A DNA stretch of 64,000 nt, from contig JARFXO010000001.1 in the NCBI GenBank assembly GCA_029194665.1, positions 186,001-250,000 on the forward strand, in the 5' to 3' direction. Under the pieces are notes generated by a model. That model ran no database searches. It was not told the DNA's origin and saw only the letters and a program-made list of their open reading frames with translations. Positions 52,318 to 61,410 of the stretch are shown here, piece after piece (the stretch's first letter is position 1; every line of letters starts with the position of its first letter). The translations under genes were made by a program, and so were the position numbers. Source of the stretch: Nitrospira sp. (lineage in GTDB: Bacteria > Nitrospirota > Nitrospiria > Nitrospirales > Nitrospiraceae).

Positions 52318-52655
52318 GAAGGTGTGATTCATGGCCGGCTTGTGAAAGTCCATGCCGATGTCGGGCAGGACGTGAATAAAGCGTGCTCTTGGCGGGGCTC
52401 CATAGCGTGGGCCTCGATGTCGCTGAAGGAGATTATCTCAAGGCTGAGGCAAGGCTGCATGAAGCCGAACCGGCGCATGTCCGAACCAAGGATCTGCAGG
52501 ACAACACGGCCGTTTGCTTGGCAGGACTCCAACGACGCGAGACTGCTATGAAGACGGCGCGAACCGAACTGCAGGAGGCGAAAAACCGTCTCAAACTGCC
52601 TGGAGTGCCGCCAGAGGAGATCGGCAGGCTTGATCGAGACCTGACGATCAAGGCC
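52318..52655 (+). pseudogene. CusB/CzcB-type membrane-fusion protein, fragment
   Basis: Translated pieces match the periplasmic adaptor of metal RND pumps: GVIHGRLVKVHADVGQDVNK (biotinyl-lipoyl-like hairpin), then after a frameshift near 52380 LLAGLHSVGLDVAEGDYLKAEARLHEAEP and the coiled-coil LQRRETAMKTARTELQEAKNRLKLPGVPPEEIGRLDRDLTI. N- and C-terminal thirds are missing. Near 52655 the sequence switches abruptly into an RND-pump fragment. Confidence 0.8.
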
Positions 52656-53640
52656 GTGGCACGCCGATCTTTGTGCGCGATGTTGCGGAGGTGCGCATAG
52701 GTCACACTGTCCGCCATGGTGTCCTGGTCATCAATGGGGAGCAAGAGGTCGTGATTGGGATGGTGTTAACCCTCCGCGGAGGCAATGCCCCTCAAGTCGT
52801 CGAGGTGGCTAAGGCCGAGGTGCAAGGCCTGCAACAGAGTACGATCATCCCTGCAGGCACAAAGCTGATCCTCTTCTATGATCGCATCGAACTCATGAAT
52901 CCCACCATTCAGACGGTACGCGGCACGTTGATCGAAGGAACTGTGTTGGTGGGCTTCGGCTTCTTTAACCTCCTGAGCCCTGTTCGCGGCGCCGGCATCG
53001 TGACGGTTACGTTGATCGTCACGCCACTTGGGAACTTTATCGTGATAGAGCGGTTCCGGCGCTCGGCCAAGCTGATGACGCTCGCCGGGTTGGCGATTGC
53101 GCTCTTGGCCTCGGTCGTGATGACGCTAACTCTGTCGCCGGTGCTCGCGGCGCTGTTCCTGCGGGGAGACCATCCACAGGAGATGCGCCTGATGTTTTGG
53201 ATGAAACAGCGTTATTTCCGGAGATTGCACTGGACGCTCTGCACCCAGTCGGGGTTGATCGATACCATCGGCAAGAACCCAGCCCTATCTCATCATCGAC
53301 ATCAACCGGCAAAAGATCACTTGCTTCGGTATCAACGCGACCGATGTGCAAGAGATCATCGCCATCCTCCTCGGAGGCAAGGTGGCGACCCGTGTCTATG
53401 AAGGCGAACGGCGGTTTCAGTTGACCGTTCCGTTTCCGGAACAACCACGCAACAGCGTCACGACCATCGGAGGAATTCGCGTGAAATCAGCTTCCAGTGC
53501 GCTGATCCCGATGAGCGGTCTTACCACGATCGAGATGCGCGAGGGCGCGGCTCCCATCAGCCGCGAGCATGTGAAGCGCCCCATCTATATCGGGTCAGGC
53601 GTAATGGCGTTGCACGCTCTATATCCGTTCCCGGTAAGGT
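52656..53640 (+). pseudogene. CusA/CzcA-type heavy-metal RND efflux pump, fragments
   Basis: The frame starts in the middle of an RND pump: GTPIFVRDVAEVRIGHTVRHG, LRGGNAPQVVEVAKAEV, VRGTLIEGTVLVGFG. It continues RSAKLMTLAGLAIA and jumps directly to LLASVVMTLTLSPVLAALFLRG, losing the helix-4 Asp region. A further frame encodes YLIIDINRQKITCFGINATDVQEIIAILLGGKVATRVYEGERRF to IEMREGAAPISREHVKRPIYIG. A full protein is about 1,030 residues; less than a third remains, in at least two frames. It is dead. Confidence 0.85.
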
Positions 53641-53761
53641 CAGGCACTAAACTTGTACATGCTTGTTGGTAAGTCAGCGAGGCCGGTCCAGATTTGATTC
53701 CTTCGCTGGCAGACGACGCCGAATTCACAGGATGATCAGTCAGAAGAGGGAAGGGGGGTCT

Positions 53762-55030
53762 ATGAGATATGTATGGGTGAGCATAACCTTGTTGTGCCTT
53801 TTCTTAGCTCCGAGGGGATGGGTGCATGCTGCCGGTGCCGGGGATCATGATATTTCCAAAGGGGAAGACCTATTGAAGGGCAAGCAGTATATGGAGGCGC
53901 GCACATCCCTGGAGGCCGGAATACAGAAGGATCCTACGAATGTTCAGGCTCATTTGAGCCTGGCTGAGGCCTGCCGAAGTTTAGAAGCCTGGGCCTGTGC
54001 AGAGGAACATTACGAGACGGCGTTGCAGTTGGACGCCAAGGCAGGTGCAACCGGATCGACGCAACCACGTTTGCGTAAAGCGACTGTGTGGCGGTCGCTC
54101 GAGGAAGTGACGGCGTGGAGGTTGCTCAACGATGCGAAGGAGCTGCTGAGCGGCGGGAAAGTTTCTCCTGAAAAGATGAGACAAGCCGGGGAGGCTTTGG
54201 ACAGTGCCAATGAGTTGGGGCTCAACAATGACCAACTAGCCCTCTATCAACAACTGCAGATGAAACTTCCACGGCAGCGAACCGTTGCTGTATCGAACAA
54301 ACTACCGTCAGGCGGGTTGTCCGTCGGAGGAGCCTCGGCCGAGACGCAGGATATGCCTATGGCGCTGGTGCCGGCGGGGGAATTTACGATGGGAAGCAAT
54401 CTGGGAGAAGATGAAAAGCCCGTGCGGCGTGTTTACCTGAATGCCTTCTATATGGATAGATTTGAAGTCACGGTGGGGCAGTATGCCAGGTATCTGGAGG
54501 TGACAGACATGGAAGAGCCTCCTGACTGGGCCATGATGAATCAACCCCAGCGTCAGAGAAGCCCAGTCGTCAACGTGGATTGGGAGGATGCCGTGAAGTA
54601 CTGCAAATGGGCCGGCAAGCGTCTGCCGACAGAAGCGGAGTGGGAAAAAGCGGCTCGGGGAACGGATGGGCGCATCTACCCCTGGGGCAATGAGGCCCCG
54701 ACTCGCCTCCACGCGAATTACGGGAGAAAGGAATTGGACAACCATCAGGCCTTAACCCCCGTTGGGTCCTTCGAAGCGGGAAAGAGTCCCTATGGCATCT
54801 ATGACATGGCCGGCAATGCTTGGGAATGGGTCTTCGATTGGTACGACCATGACTATTACAAGAAAGGCCCGAAAAAGAACCCCATCGGGCCGGCAAAGGG
54901 TGAAGGGAAAGTGGTACGGGGTGGGTCTTGGTTGTATGTTCCGGAGTTTCTGCGTTCCGCGCATCGGTTCGACGCGCAACCGACGAACCGACTCTTTGGG
55001 TATGGGTTTCGTTGCGCAAAGACGCCATAG
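53762..55030 (+). CDS. Exported TPR plus formylglycine-generating-enzyme (FGE-sulfatase) domain protein
   Basis: A 422-residue protein from ATG 53762, preceded by an AGGGGGG ribosome binding site. The signal peptide (about 1-22) ends WVHAAG. TPR-like helices (about 25-180) follow: EDLLKGKQYMEARTSLEAGIQKDPTNVQAHLSLAEACRSL. The C-terminal FGE-sulfatase domain (about 195-420) begins MALVPAGEFTMGSNLGEDEKPVRRVYLNAFYMDRFEVTV and has RLPTEAEWEKAARG, PWGNEAPTRLHANYG, NAWEWVFDWYDHDYYKKGP and VRGGSWLYVP with ending GFRCA. The copper Cys pair of true FGE is not evident. It probably is a structural or binding member rather than a sulfatase activator. Confidence 0.88.
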   Translation: MRYVWVSITLLCLFLAPRGWVHAAGAGDHDISKGEDLLKGKQYMEARTSLEAGIQKDPTNVQAHLSLAEACRSLEAWACAEEHYETALQLDAKAGATGSTQPRLRKATVWRSLEEVTAWRLLNDAKELLSGGKVSPEKMRQAGEALDSANELGLNNDQLALYQQLQMKLPRQRTVAVSNKLPSGGLSVGGASAETQDMPMALVPAGEFTMGSNLGEDEKPVRRVYLNAFYMDRFEVTVGQYARYLEVTDMEEPPDWAMMNQPQRQRSPVVNVDWEDAVKYCKWAGKRLPTEAEWEKAARGTDGRIYPWGNEAPTRLHANYGRKELDNHQALTPVGSFEAGKSPYGIYDMAGNAWEWVFDWYDHDYYKKGPKKNPIGPAKGEGKVVRGGSWLYVPEFLRSAHRFDAQPTNRLFGYGFRCAKTP

Positions 55031-55115
55031 TGTTCGTGCCATAGGTAGTCGTTAAACCGGAGACATGGCTGCTTGGGCGCTGCCGGTGTGTATGCCGTGC
55101 CTCAAGAGAGGCGGC

Positions 55116-55568
55116 TCATCGATATTTCGCGAAGCAGATCAGGTCGAGATGGTCGTAATGATTGGGAAGAATCGTTTCGGCCTTGTAGCCGAGGTCCATG
55201 AAGAACTGAATGTTTCTCGCCGTGCGCAGCATGGTGCAGGCATAAAATTTGTGGGCATCGGTCGTCACGCGCTCGACTTCGCGGACCAGGGCTTTCCCAA
55301 GGCCTTGACGTCGATGGGTGGGGCTCACGGAAAGCAATCGGATCACACTAACACCTGCTACCGTCCAGAAGCGTAGGGAACCGACAATCGCTCCTCCTTC
55401 TTCCGCCACGAAAATGTGCTTCTCTCTCGCATCCTCTTTCAGACTCTCAAGCGTTTCGGTCGTCCAGCCACTGACTTTGTAGATGCCGGCATACTCACCG
55501 AAGGCAGCCTGTTGCACCTGAAGGAGGGCCGGAAAATCAACCTCGGTCGCAGCTCGAATGTGAACCAC
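55116..55568 (-). CDS. GNAT-family N-acetyltransferase
   Basis: A 150-residue acetyltransferase. It begins MVHIRAATEVDFPALLQVQQAAF; the acetyl-CoA region is VIRLLSVSPTHRRQGLGKALVREVERVTTD with the RRQGLG pyrophosphate loop. The substrate is unknown. It stands alone, convergent with the FGE-domain gene. Confidence 0.9.
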   Translation of the reverse strand: MVHIRAATEVDFPALLQVQQAAFGEYAGIYKVSGWTTETLESLKEDAREKHIFVAEEGGAIVGSLRFWTVAGVSVIRLLSVSPTHRRQGLGKALVREVERVTTDAHKFYACTMLRTARNIQFFMDLGYKAETILPNHYDHLDLICFAKYR

Positions 55569-55749
55569 AATGCAGATCCTTGATGAGGGAAGGACTCCGT
55601 ACCTTCATAGCGGAAGAGTAAGGAGCTTCGCAAGCATGCTTCCCCGGTCATTGAGAACAGGCGATGAGCTGTCCTACCAAAGAGAGCTACCCCAGTAGAT
55701 GAAGTTAGGTCGGTAAGGTGCGTATGGCCTGCGGCAGGCCGTACACCCG

Positions 55750-55956
55750 TCACGCAGCTTCGCTTTCGTACCGGCGACGTCCGGAGCCGGACGATACGGT
55801 CTCCCGCGAGATCACTAGCCGATTCTTATTGATGACATCGTCAACGATCATTCCACAATTGACACAGCGCCAACCATGAAAATCTGATGACGAGCCAGTC
55901 TGCACCGCGATGCTGTCGTCGCTGACGGCAAGGCCGTTGCATCGTAAGCAATTCAC
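55750..55956 (-). CDS. Small zinc-ribbon protein
   Basis: A 68-residue protein with a four-Cys ribbon: CLRCNGLAV near the start and RCVNCGMIVDD in the middle. The tail is basic (RRRYESEAA). Such ribbons occur in many uncharacterised Nitrospira and delta-group proteins. Its ATG overlaps the stop of the upstream gene by 4 bp (ATGA), so both are one translational unit. Confidence 0.78.
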   Translation of the reverse strand: MNCLRCNGLAVSDDSIAVQTGSSSDFHGWRCVNCGMIVDDVINKNRLVISRETVSSGSGRRRYESEAA

Positions 55957-56273
55957 TGATCACCTCCCAGTAGAAGCTGCCCTCCCATCAACGTCTCCGG
56001 CTGCGGAGTCATGTGAGTGGCGATATGAATCAGATACTGCGCTCGTGCAGCCCGCAGCAACGCTGTCCCGTCTTGGAAGCCCTGTGCGTACCGCATGAGA
56101 ATCTCAGGAGGGCATAGGCGATAGCTGTCGGAGCGGTCGGTATTCATCAGGGCATCTCGCAGCCCATCTGTTTCTGCACGCCAGCCATCCACCTCTGGTT
56201 CGGTGCGAGCTTGGGCAGATTGACTTTGACACCAGTCAATCCGAAGGTTGATGGGATCAGTCGGTTGTTTCAT
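55953..56273 (-). CDS. Hypothetical protein
   Basis: A 106-residue soluble protein that I do not recognise. It starts MKQPTDPINLRIDWCQSQ and has a helical centre PPEILMRYAQGFQDGTALLRAARAQYLIHIATHM. No signal peptide or membrane helix is evident. It precedes the zinc-ribbon gene and overlaps it by 4 bp. ATG 56273 is preceded by GAGGGTGAAAC, which includes a GAGGGT ribosome binding site. Confidence 0.72.
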   Translation of the reverse strand: MKQPTDPINLRIDWCQSQSAQARTEPEVDGWRAETDGLRDALMNTDRSDSYRLCPPEILMRYAQGFQDGTALLRAARAQYLIHIATHMTPQPETLMGGQLLLGGDQ

Positions 56274-56834
56274 GTTTCACCCTCTTAATAATGCAACTCA
56301 GTAATCCAAACATAGGCTACAGCAAGTTGAGTGCCAGGAGGGGAATGGGAACCTGTTGTTTCTTGGTTCTGCACAACTGATCTGGTAGTGACATGTTTTT
56401 AATGGCTTATCCGTATTGGCAATATCGTTGCTCACAAACAGTGTGGATAGCAGAGCATTCGATGAACTGTAGAATGTGAAGGATATAGGATCTACTGTTT
56501 CCTAATGATACTAGGAACAGCCCTAGGACAAATATCTGTAACTGAAGAGGGCATGTGAGGCGTCTGGTGCAATCCTGCGGTCGATGCGACGCCTGGCATC
56601 TGATGTCATGTGCAACGCAGTGTCAATGAACGGCACGCCTTCCCGCCCATCAGGTTGATGGGCCAGAGCTTACGTCTTTGGCCTTCGATTGGCGACTTCC
56701 CTCATGGCGGCACACTTCTGTCTGTGCGGGCTCCCTTGTAATCGGGTATAGTGGTCGCAATCGATTCTGAGCGGAGGAGGACAGGAGCATTCCTTGAACG
56801 AACATACAACCAATTCATGGAACAAGGAGGTGCA
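56274..56834. other. Intergenic region
   Basis: A 561-bp gap between divergent genes. The first part is AT-richer than the surroundings. No ORF with a family resemblance or good start is seen on either strand. A TATAGT hexamer at 56747-56752 is a possible -10 element for the CBS gene, without a clear -35. Confidence 0.55.
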
Positions 56835-57674
56835 ATGAGTGAGTTTGGGGGTGGGGCCGTTAAAGATTTTATGCATCGCTATCTAGAGGTGATTCCACAA
56901 GAGACGACGACAGCGGGTGCTGCTGAGCGCATGCGTGTCAAGGGGATCGGCTGCCTGTTAGTGGAATCGGATGATCCCAAACGAGGACCGTTCGGGATCA
57001 TGACGGAAACGGATCTTGTGCGGAAAGTGCTTGCGAGGGGATTAGACCCCACAGTTACGATGGTGGATCGCGTGATGGCCAGCCCAATTTTGACGATCCA
57101 AGGAGATCGCCCTATGTTGGATGCCAGCCATTTGATGGAAACCAATCATGTACGTCACCTCTGTGTGGTGGAGGCTGGTGAGATCGTCGGGATCATGTCG
57201 GTGCGGGACCTGGTGCGATCGTTTGTGGATGCGGAGAGCGGTCCCGTCTGCGAACTCGACAAGGTGTACCGCCCGCTGAGCGTCTTGATGGCGACCACAT
57301 TCGTGACGATCCCTAGTGACGCGTCTGTTCTCGATGCAGCTCAGCTGATGAGCGAGAAACGGATCGGGTCACTGCTGACGATCGAAGCGGGCGAAATCGT
57401 CGGGATAGTGACCGAGCGCGATGTGGTCCGGAAAGGACTTGCCGCCAATCGGGATGCAGGCAGCACTCACGTCAGCGCCGTGATGAGCTCCCCTCTACTG
57501 AGCATCGATGTCAATCGCACTGTACGCGATGCCAGTAAAGTCATGGCAGAACAGGGAGTGCGTCACCTGACTGTAACGGAGAAGGGAAAGATCGTCGGGG
57601 TGCTCTCCATACGAGACCTAGTGAAGATGGTCTCCGTCAGGGATCGGCCCAGGTTTCTCGGCAGGACATCGTAG
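56835..57674 (+). CDS. Tandem CBS-domain protein (four CBS motifs)
   Basis: A 279-residue protein from ATG 56835, 4 bases after AAGGAGG. Four CBS motifs form two Bateman modules: LEVIPQETTTAGAAERMRVKGIGCLLVE, VMASPILTIQGDRPMLDASHLMETNHVRHLCVV, FVTIPSDASVLDAAQLMSEKRIGSLLTIEAGEIVGIVTERDVV and VMSSPLLSIDVNRTVRDASKVMAEQGVRHLTVTEKGKIVGVLSIRDLV. CBS modules bind adenosyl ligands such as AMP or ATP. There is no catalytic domain, so it may regulate a partner not seen here. Confidence 0.9.
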   Translation: MSEFGGGAVKDFMHRYLEVIPQETTTAGAAERMRVKGIGCLLVESDDPKRGPFGIMTETDLVRKVLARGLDPTVTMVDRVMASPILTIQGDRPMLDASHLMETNHVRHLCVVEAGEIVGIMSVRDLVRSFVDAESGPVCELDKVYRPLSVLMATTFVTIPSDASVLDAAQLMSEKRIGSLLTIEAGEIVGIVTERDVVRKGLAANRDAGSTHVSAVMSSPLLSIDVNRTVRDASKVMAEQGVRHLTVTEKGKIVGVLSIRDLVKMVSVRDRPRFLGRTS

Positions 57675-57942
57675 GATGCTGGCGCATACCGTATCAGCGG
57701 AGTGGAGGCCAGCTGGTGCAGCCAGGGAAGTATCGCCACGACGAGGCAGATGGAGGTGGCCACAGCCTGGAATCAAAGATGTTGCCGCCAGAGACAAGCG
57801 ATGGGGGCCGGCGATCGGTCGCATCTATACCTGACGCTGAGCTCGTGGCGTGGCGCATTCATCGGTGAATTACAACCGTTGGTCCATGAGCCCTACCAAG
57901 GGTCTGTCTTGCGCTTTTGAAGGGAGCCAATCGAAGGCTCAT

Positions 57943-60108
57943 CTATATCGTGATGACGACTTCTACCTCACCGATGCGACGGGCCACTCTCAAGGCCACT
58001 TCATTCTCATAGCGATCGAGCACGAGGTCGAGACGCGCGGTTCCGACGGAGAGGTTCCGAATCTCCACTCGCTCAAGGAACGGCGGTAACACAGGACGGA
58101 CGAAACTCACCAGCCGATGCGGTGCGTCGATTTGTAAGCCCAGACAGGCTTGAAGCAGCAGGAAGCCGGAACCGGCGGCCCAGGCTTGCGGAGAACAGGC
58201 AGTCGGATAGAGTGTGGGGCTTTCCCCAGGCCGCCGAGGGAAGCCGCAGAACAATTCCGGCAACCGATGCAGTTCGAGAAAGAGGCTGGCGTCGAAGATG
58301 CCGGTCAAGACCTTCATCGCGCCTTGCTTATAGCCGTAAGCCGCCATGCCGGCTGCGATGATGGCGTTGTCGTGAGGCCACACCGACCCGTTATGGTAGG
58401 ACATCGGGTTGTACCGCGCCTCCGAGGTCGCGATCGTGCGGATGCCCCATCCACTGAAAAACTCCTCACTCAACAGTGAGCGTGCCGTACGTGCCCCACG
58501 TTCTTCCCCGGCAATGCCGCCATAGAGGCAGTGACCAGCGTTTGATGATCGTGTACGGCAAGGCTGCCCCCGTCCGTCCAAAGCAAGTGCATACGAGTCC
58601 AGCTCCTCGCACCAGAACGCCCGCTCGAATCGATCTCGAAGGGAGTCCGCTTCTTTCAGCAATCGATCGGCATGGTCGAGATCTCCCAGAAGCCGAGCCA
58701 AGTCCGCCGCCGTTCGTTTGGCTCGATATACGTAAGCCTGGACCTCACACAGCGCAATCGGCCCGTCTACAGCTGCCCCGTCGGCGTGAAAAATGGCATC
58801 GTGGGAGTCTTTCCATCCTTGGTGCACCAGTCCCTTGTCGGTCCGCCGAGCATAGGTTGTGAACCCCATGCTGGTTGGATCACCGTACTGATCGATCCAC
58901 TGCAGGGCTAGCCGAATATGCGGCCAGAGAGTTGCGAGAAACCGCCGGTCGCCGCTTCGTTCGTAGTACGCGCCAGCGAGAACGATGAACAACGGCGTGG
59001 CGTCGACGCTCCCGTAATATCTGCCGAATGGAACTTCCCCGAGAGCCGCCATCTCCCCCTGACGTGTCTCATGCAAAATCTTCCCGACCTCTGCGTCTTG
59101 TTCCGATCGATTCTCCGTTGCCTGAGTCGAGGCCAGAAAGCCAAGAACTCCTCGAGCGAGACCAGGATTCATCCACAGCATCTGCAACGCCGTAATAATA
59201 CCGTCCCGTCCGAACGGGACGCTGAACCAAGGAACACCGGCATAGGGATAAAATCCCTGTGCTGTCTCCGAGATCAGCATGTGGAGGTCGGCCATCGACC
59301 GGTTCAACCAATGATTGAATTGCTCATTCGACGTGTAGATGTGGGCATCAGAGGCCTTGGCTCTCTGTAACGAACGATCCGCCTCACGGTTGGCACGGTC
59401 GTAGGAGAGAAATACCTGAGTCCGTCGCTGGGTGATTTCACATGAAATCGAGATCTCCCACGTCATGTTGGCGTGCGGAGGAACGTTCGCCTCGATCGTG
59501 AATCCATCAGGCGCGACCCGTTTAGGCGATGGAGAGCACCGGATAGAGGTTCGGCGGATGGTCTCATCGAGTCCTTTGTACCCAAGCACCAGCCCCGCCT
59601 TCGATCGAATGGTGTTGAGCCGCCGTCCGCGACGGGGTCGCCGATGGCCTCTCGCTTCGAAGAGGTCGGCGAAATCCGTATCCATTGCCATCGCGAGCAA
59701 GAGCGGAAATTTCCTATCTCCGTAATTCTGAACGCGGATGCGTTCGTAACAGGTCCCTTGCCAGAGAAACCGCGTGCGGCATAGATGGAGCGTGCCTCGC
59801 GGCACCCGCCGTTGTCCGTCGATCAAGTCTGGGTTGGTAAGATCAATACGAATGAGCGCATTGTCTTCCTTTACCACAGCGCTAAGGAACATCGGGCGCT
59901 GCCCACCGAGCGAAAGCTCGAATCGGGATAGGAAGCGCGTGCCCTCATGATAGAGACCTTGCGGCCCAGGTAGCACTTGATGAAAGTCACCGTACCGATC
60001 GAACAACGCGAAGGTCTCACCCTGCTTCAACACTTCCGTCCGACCGTCGGCCAGTGATGATGAGGCGAGGATGTAATATTGATCTTTCAATCGGATCACA
60101 TCGTTCAT
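57943..60108 (-). CDS. Glycogen debranching enzyme, amylo-alpha-1,6-glucosidase type
   Basis: A 721-residue protein. The N-terminal GDE_N_bis-type domain begins VIRLKDQYYILASSSLADG, with LFDRYGDFHQVLPGPQGLYHEGTRFLSRFEL. The (alpha/alpha)6 C-terminal catalytic domain has PYAGVPWFSVPFGRDGIITALQMLW (acidic residues near the active site), VPFGRYYGSVDATPLFIVLAGAYYERSGD, HQGWKDSHDAIFHADG and YNPMSYHNGSVWPHDNAIIAAGMAAYG, CSPQAWAAGSGFLLLQACLGL. It acts on branched glucans. It is last in a minus-strand run with two MFS exporters; no glycogen synthase is in view. Confidence 0.93.
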   Translation of the reverse strand: MNDVIRLKDQYYILASSSLADGRTEVLKQGETFALFDRYGDFHQVLPGPQGLYHEGTRFLSRFELSLGGQRPMFLSAVVKEDNALIRIDLTNPDLIDGQRRVPRGTLHLCRTRFLWQGTCYERIRVQNYGDRKFPLLLAMAMDTDFADLFEARGHRRPRRGRRLNTIRSKAGLVLGYKGLDETIRRTSIRCSPSPKRVAPDGFTIEANVPPHANMTWEISISCEITQRRTQVFLSYDRANREADRSLQRAKASDAHIYTSNEQFNHWLNRSMADLHMLISETAQGFYPYAGVPWFSVPFGRDGIITALQMLWMNPGLARGVLGFLASTQATENRSEQDAEVGKILHETRQGEMAALGEVPFGRYYGSVDATPLFIVLAGAYYERSGDRRFLATLWPHIRLALQWIDQYGDPTSMGFTTYARRTDKGLVHQGWKDSHDAIFHADGAAVDGPIALCEVQAYVYRAKRTAADLARLLGDLDHADRLLKEADSLRDRFERAFWCEELDSYALALDGRGQPCRTRSSNAGHCLYGGIAGEERGARTARSLLSEEFFSGWGIRTIATSEARYNPMSYHNGSVWPHDNAIIAAGMAAYGYKQGAMKVLTGIFDASLFLELHRLPELFCGFPRRPGESPTLYPTACSPQAWAAGSGFLLLQACLGLQIDAPHRLVSFVRPVLPPFLERVEIRNLSVGTARLDLVLDRYENEVALRVARRIGEVEVVITI

Positions 60109-60120
60109 GAATCGTTTCCT

Positions 60121-61410
60121 TTATCCTCCGGCACTTGCTCGACTCATTCGTGTGGCGGCCAACGCTGTGATCAACAGCACTAGAGCGATCCCGAGTAAGC
60201 CTGTCTCAGGGCCCTGTCGTTCCGTGATCCATCCGAAGGCCGAGATTCCCCCAATGGCAGCAGTCATGGCTCCGGTCCCATAGAGTCCCAACAGCCGTCC
60301 GATCATCTGAGTCGGCGAAAGCTCTTGGATAATACCCCAGGCTATCGGAGTAAATGCACCCATACCGCAGCCGACTATTCCCATGAAGACACCGGCGAGG
60401 TATGGGTCGAGCGTCTGCGTCAGCGCACAGAGTGCGGCGCCGCTCAACACACTGGCGCCCACAATCAGATGCATCCGATCTTTAACCATCCAATCAGTCA
60501 CCCACAAAAGCCCGATCGACGTCAGTAGCAATCCAACGCCGAGCGCCGACCATAAATAGCCGACCTCGACCGGACCCAATCCAAGCATTTTCCGCGCGAA
60601 CACCGGCAAGAGAGCGGTCAACGCACTAGTGCCGAAGGTATACAGGACTGCCGTACCGGTCAAGAGCAACAGTCTCGGCTGGGTAACGACTCCATAACGA
60701 AAGCCTTCGATCAGATCCTGCAGCATGGTCGGGGTAGAAGCGGGTGACGTGGAACTTGCGATAGGTTTGGCAAAACGGACCAACGTCAGGCACGCAGCCG
60801 ATATCAAGTAGGTCGCTGCGTTGAGGCATAAGACTTCTTGTGACCCGTAGGCGGCAATGCCTAAGCCGCTCAGCGCAGGACCAAAAACAATGCCAAGGCT
60901 GGTCGTGCTTTGGAGGAGCGCGTTGGCGGCCGTGAACTGCGTTTTAGGGACAAACCCTGGGATGGCGGCGGTGAGAGCCGGGCCGAACACCGCCGTGGCA
61001 ATCGCGTGGAGGAGGACCAACGCGTAGAGGACAGATACCGTAAAGGATTCCACTGGGATCAGGCAGGGAATCAACCCAATCAATACGGCACGTAGCACAT
61101 CGCTGGTGATCAGCAGGAGCTTCTTCGGGAGTCGATCGACATACACACCGATGATCGGACCCAGCACGATCGGGGGGATCGTCTGTAGCAGACCGATTAC
61201 AGATGTCTTGAGCGGCGATCCGGTGACGGCATAGACAAACCACAGAAGCGCCAGCTTGGAGACCCCGTCGCCGATCTGCGAGATAAGTTGCCCAGACCAG
61301 ACAAGCCCAAAATCGCGAGTCAGAAGCAGCGGACGATCCTGGGCTGCGATGTGGTCTGCGTTCTCCACTACAGAGGCAGCGTAAGGCAAGCGGCCGGATC
61401 GGCCTTGCAT
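60121..61410 (-). CDS. MFS exporter (EntS-like)
   Basis: A 429-residue 12-helix major facilitator. FGLVWSGQLISQIGDGVSKLALLWFVYAVTG is the first helix region, GPIIGVYVDRLPKK the MFS motif A-like loop, and MIGRLLGLYGTGAMTAAIGGISAFGW a helix 10-11 region. It is a paralogue of the MFS protein at 62445-63764 in this operon. The substrate is unknown. Its ATG overlaps the BON gene stop. Confidence 0.9.
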   Translation of the reverse strand: MQGRSGRLPYAASVVENADHIAAQDRPLLLTRDFGLVWSGQLISQIGDGVSKLALLWFVYAVTGSPLKTSVIGLLQTIPPIVLGPIIGVYVDRLPKKLLLITSDVLRAVLIGLIPCLIPVESFTVSVLYALVLLHAIATAVFGPALTAAIPGFVPKTQFTAANALLQSTTSLGIVFGPALSGLGIAAYGSQEVLCLNAATYLISAACLTLVRFAKPIASSTSPASTPTMLQDLIEGFRYGVVTQPRLLLLTGTAVLYTFGTSALTALLPVFARKMLGLGPVEVGYLWSALGVGLLLTSIGLLWVTDWMVKDRMHLIVGASVLSGAALCALTQTLDPYLAGVFMGIVGCGMGAFTPIAWGIIQELSPTQMIGRLLGLYGTGAMTAAIGGISAFGWITERQGPETGLLGIALVLLITALAATRMSRASAGG

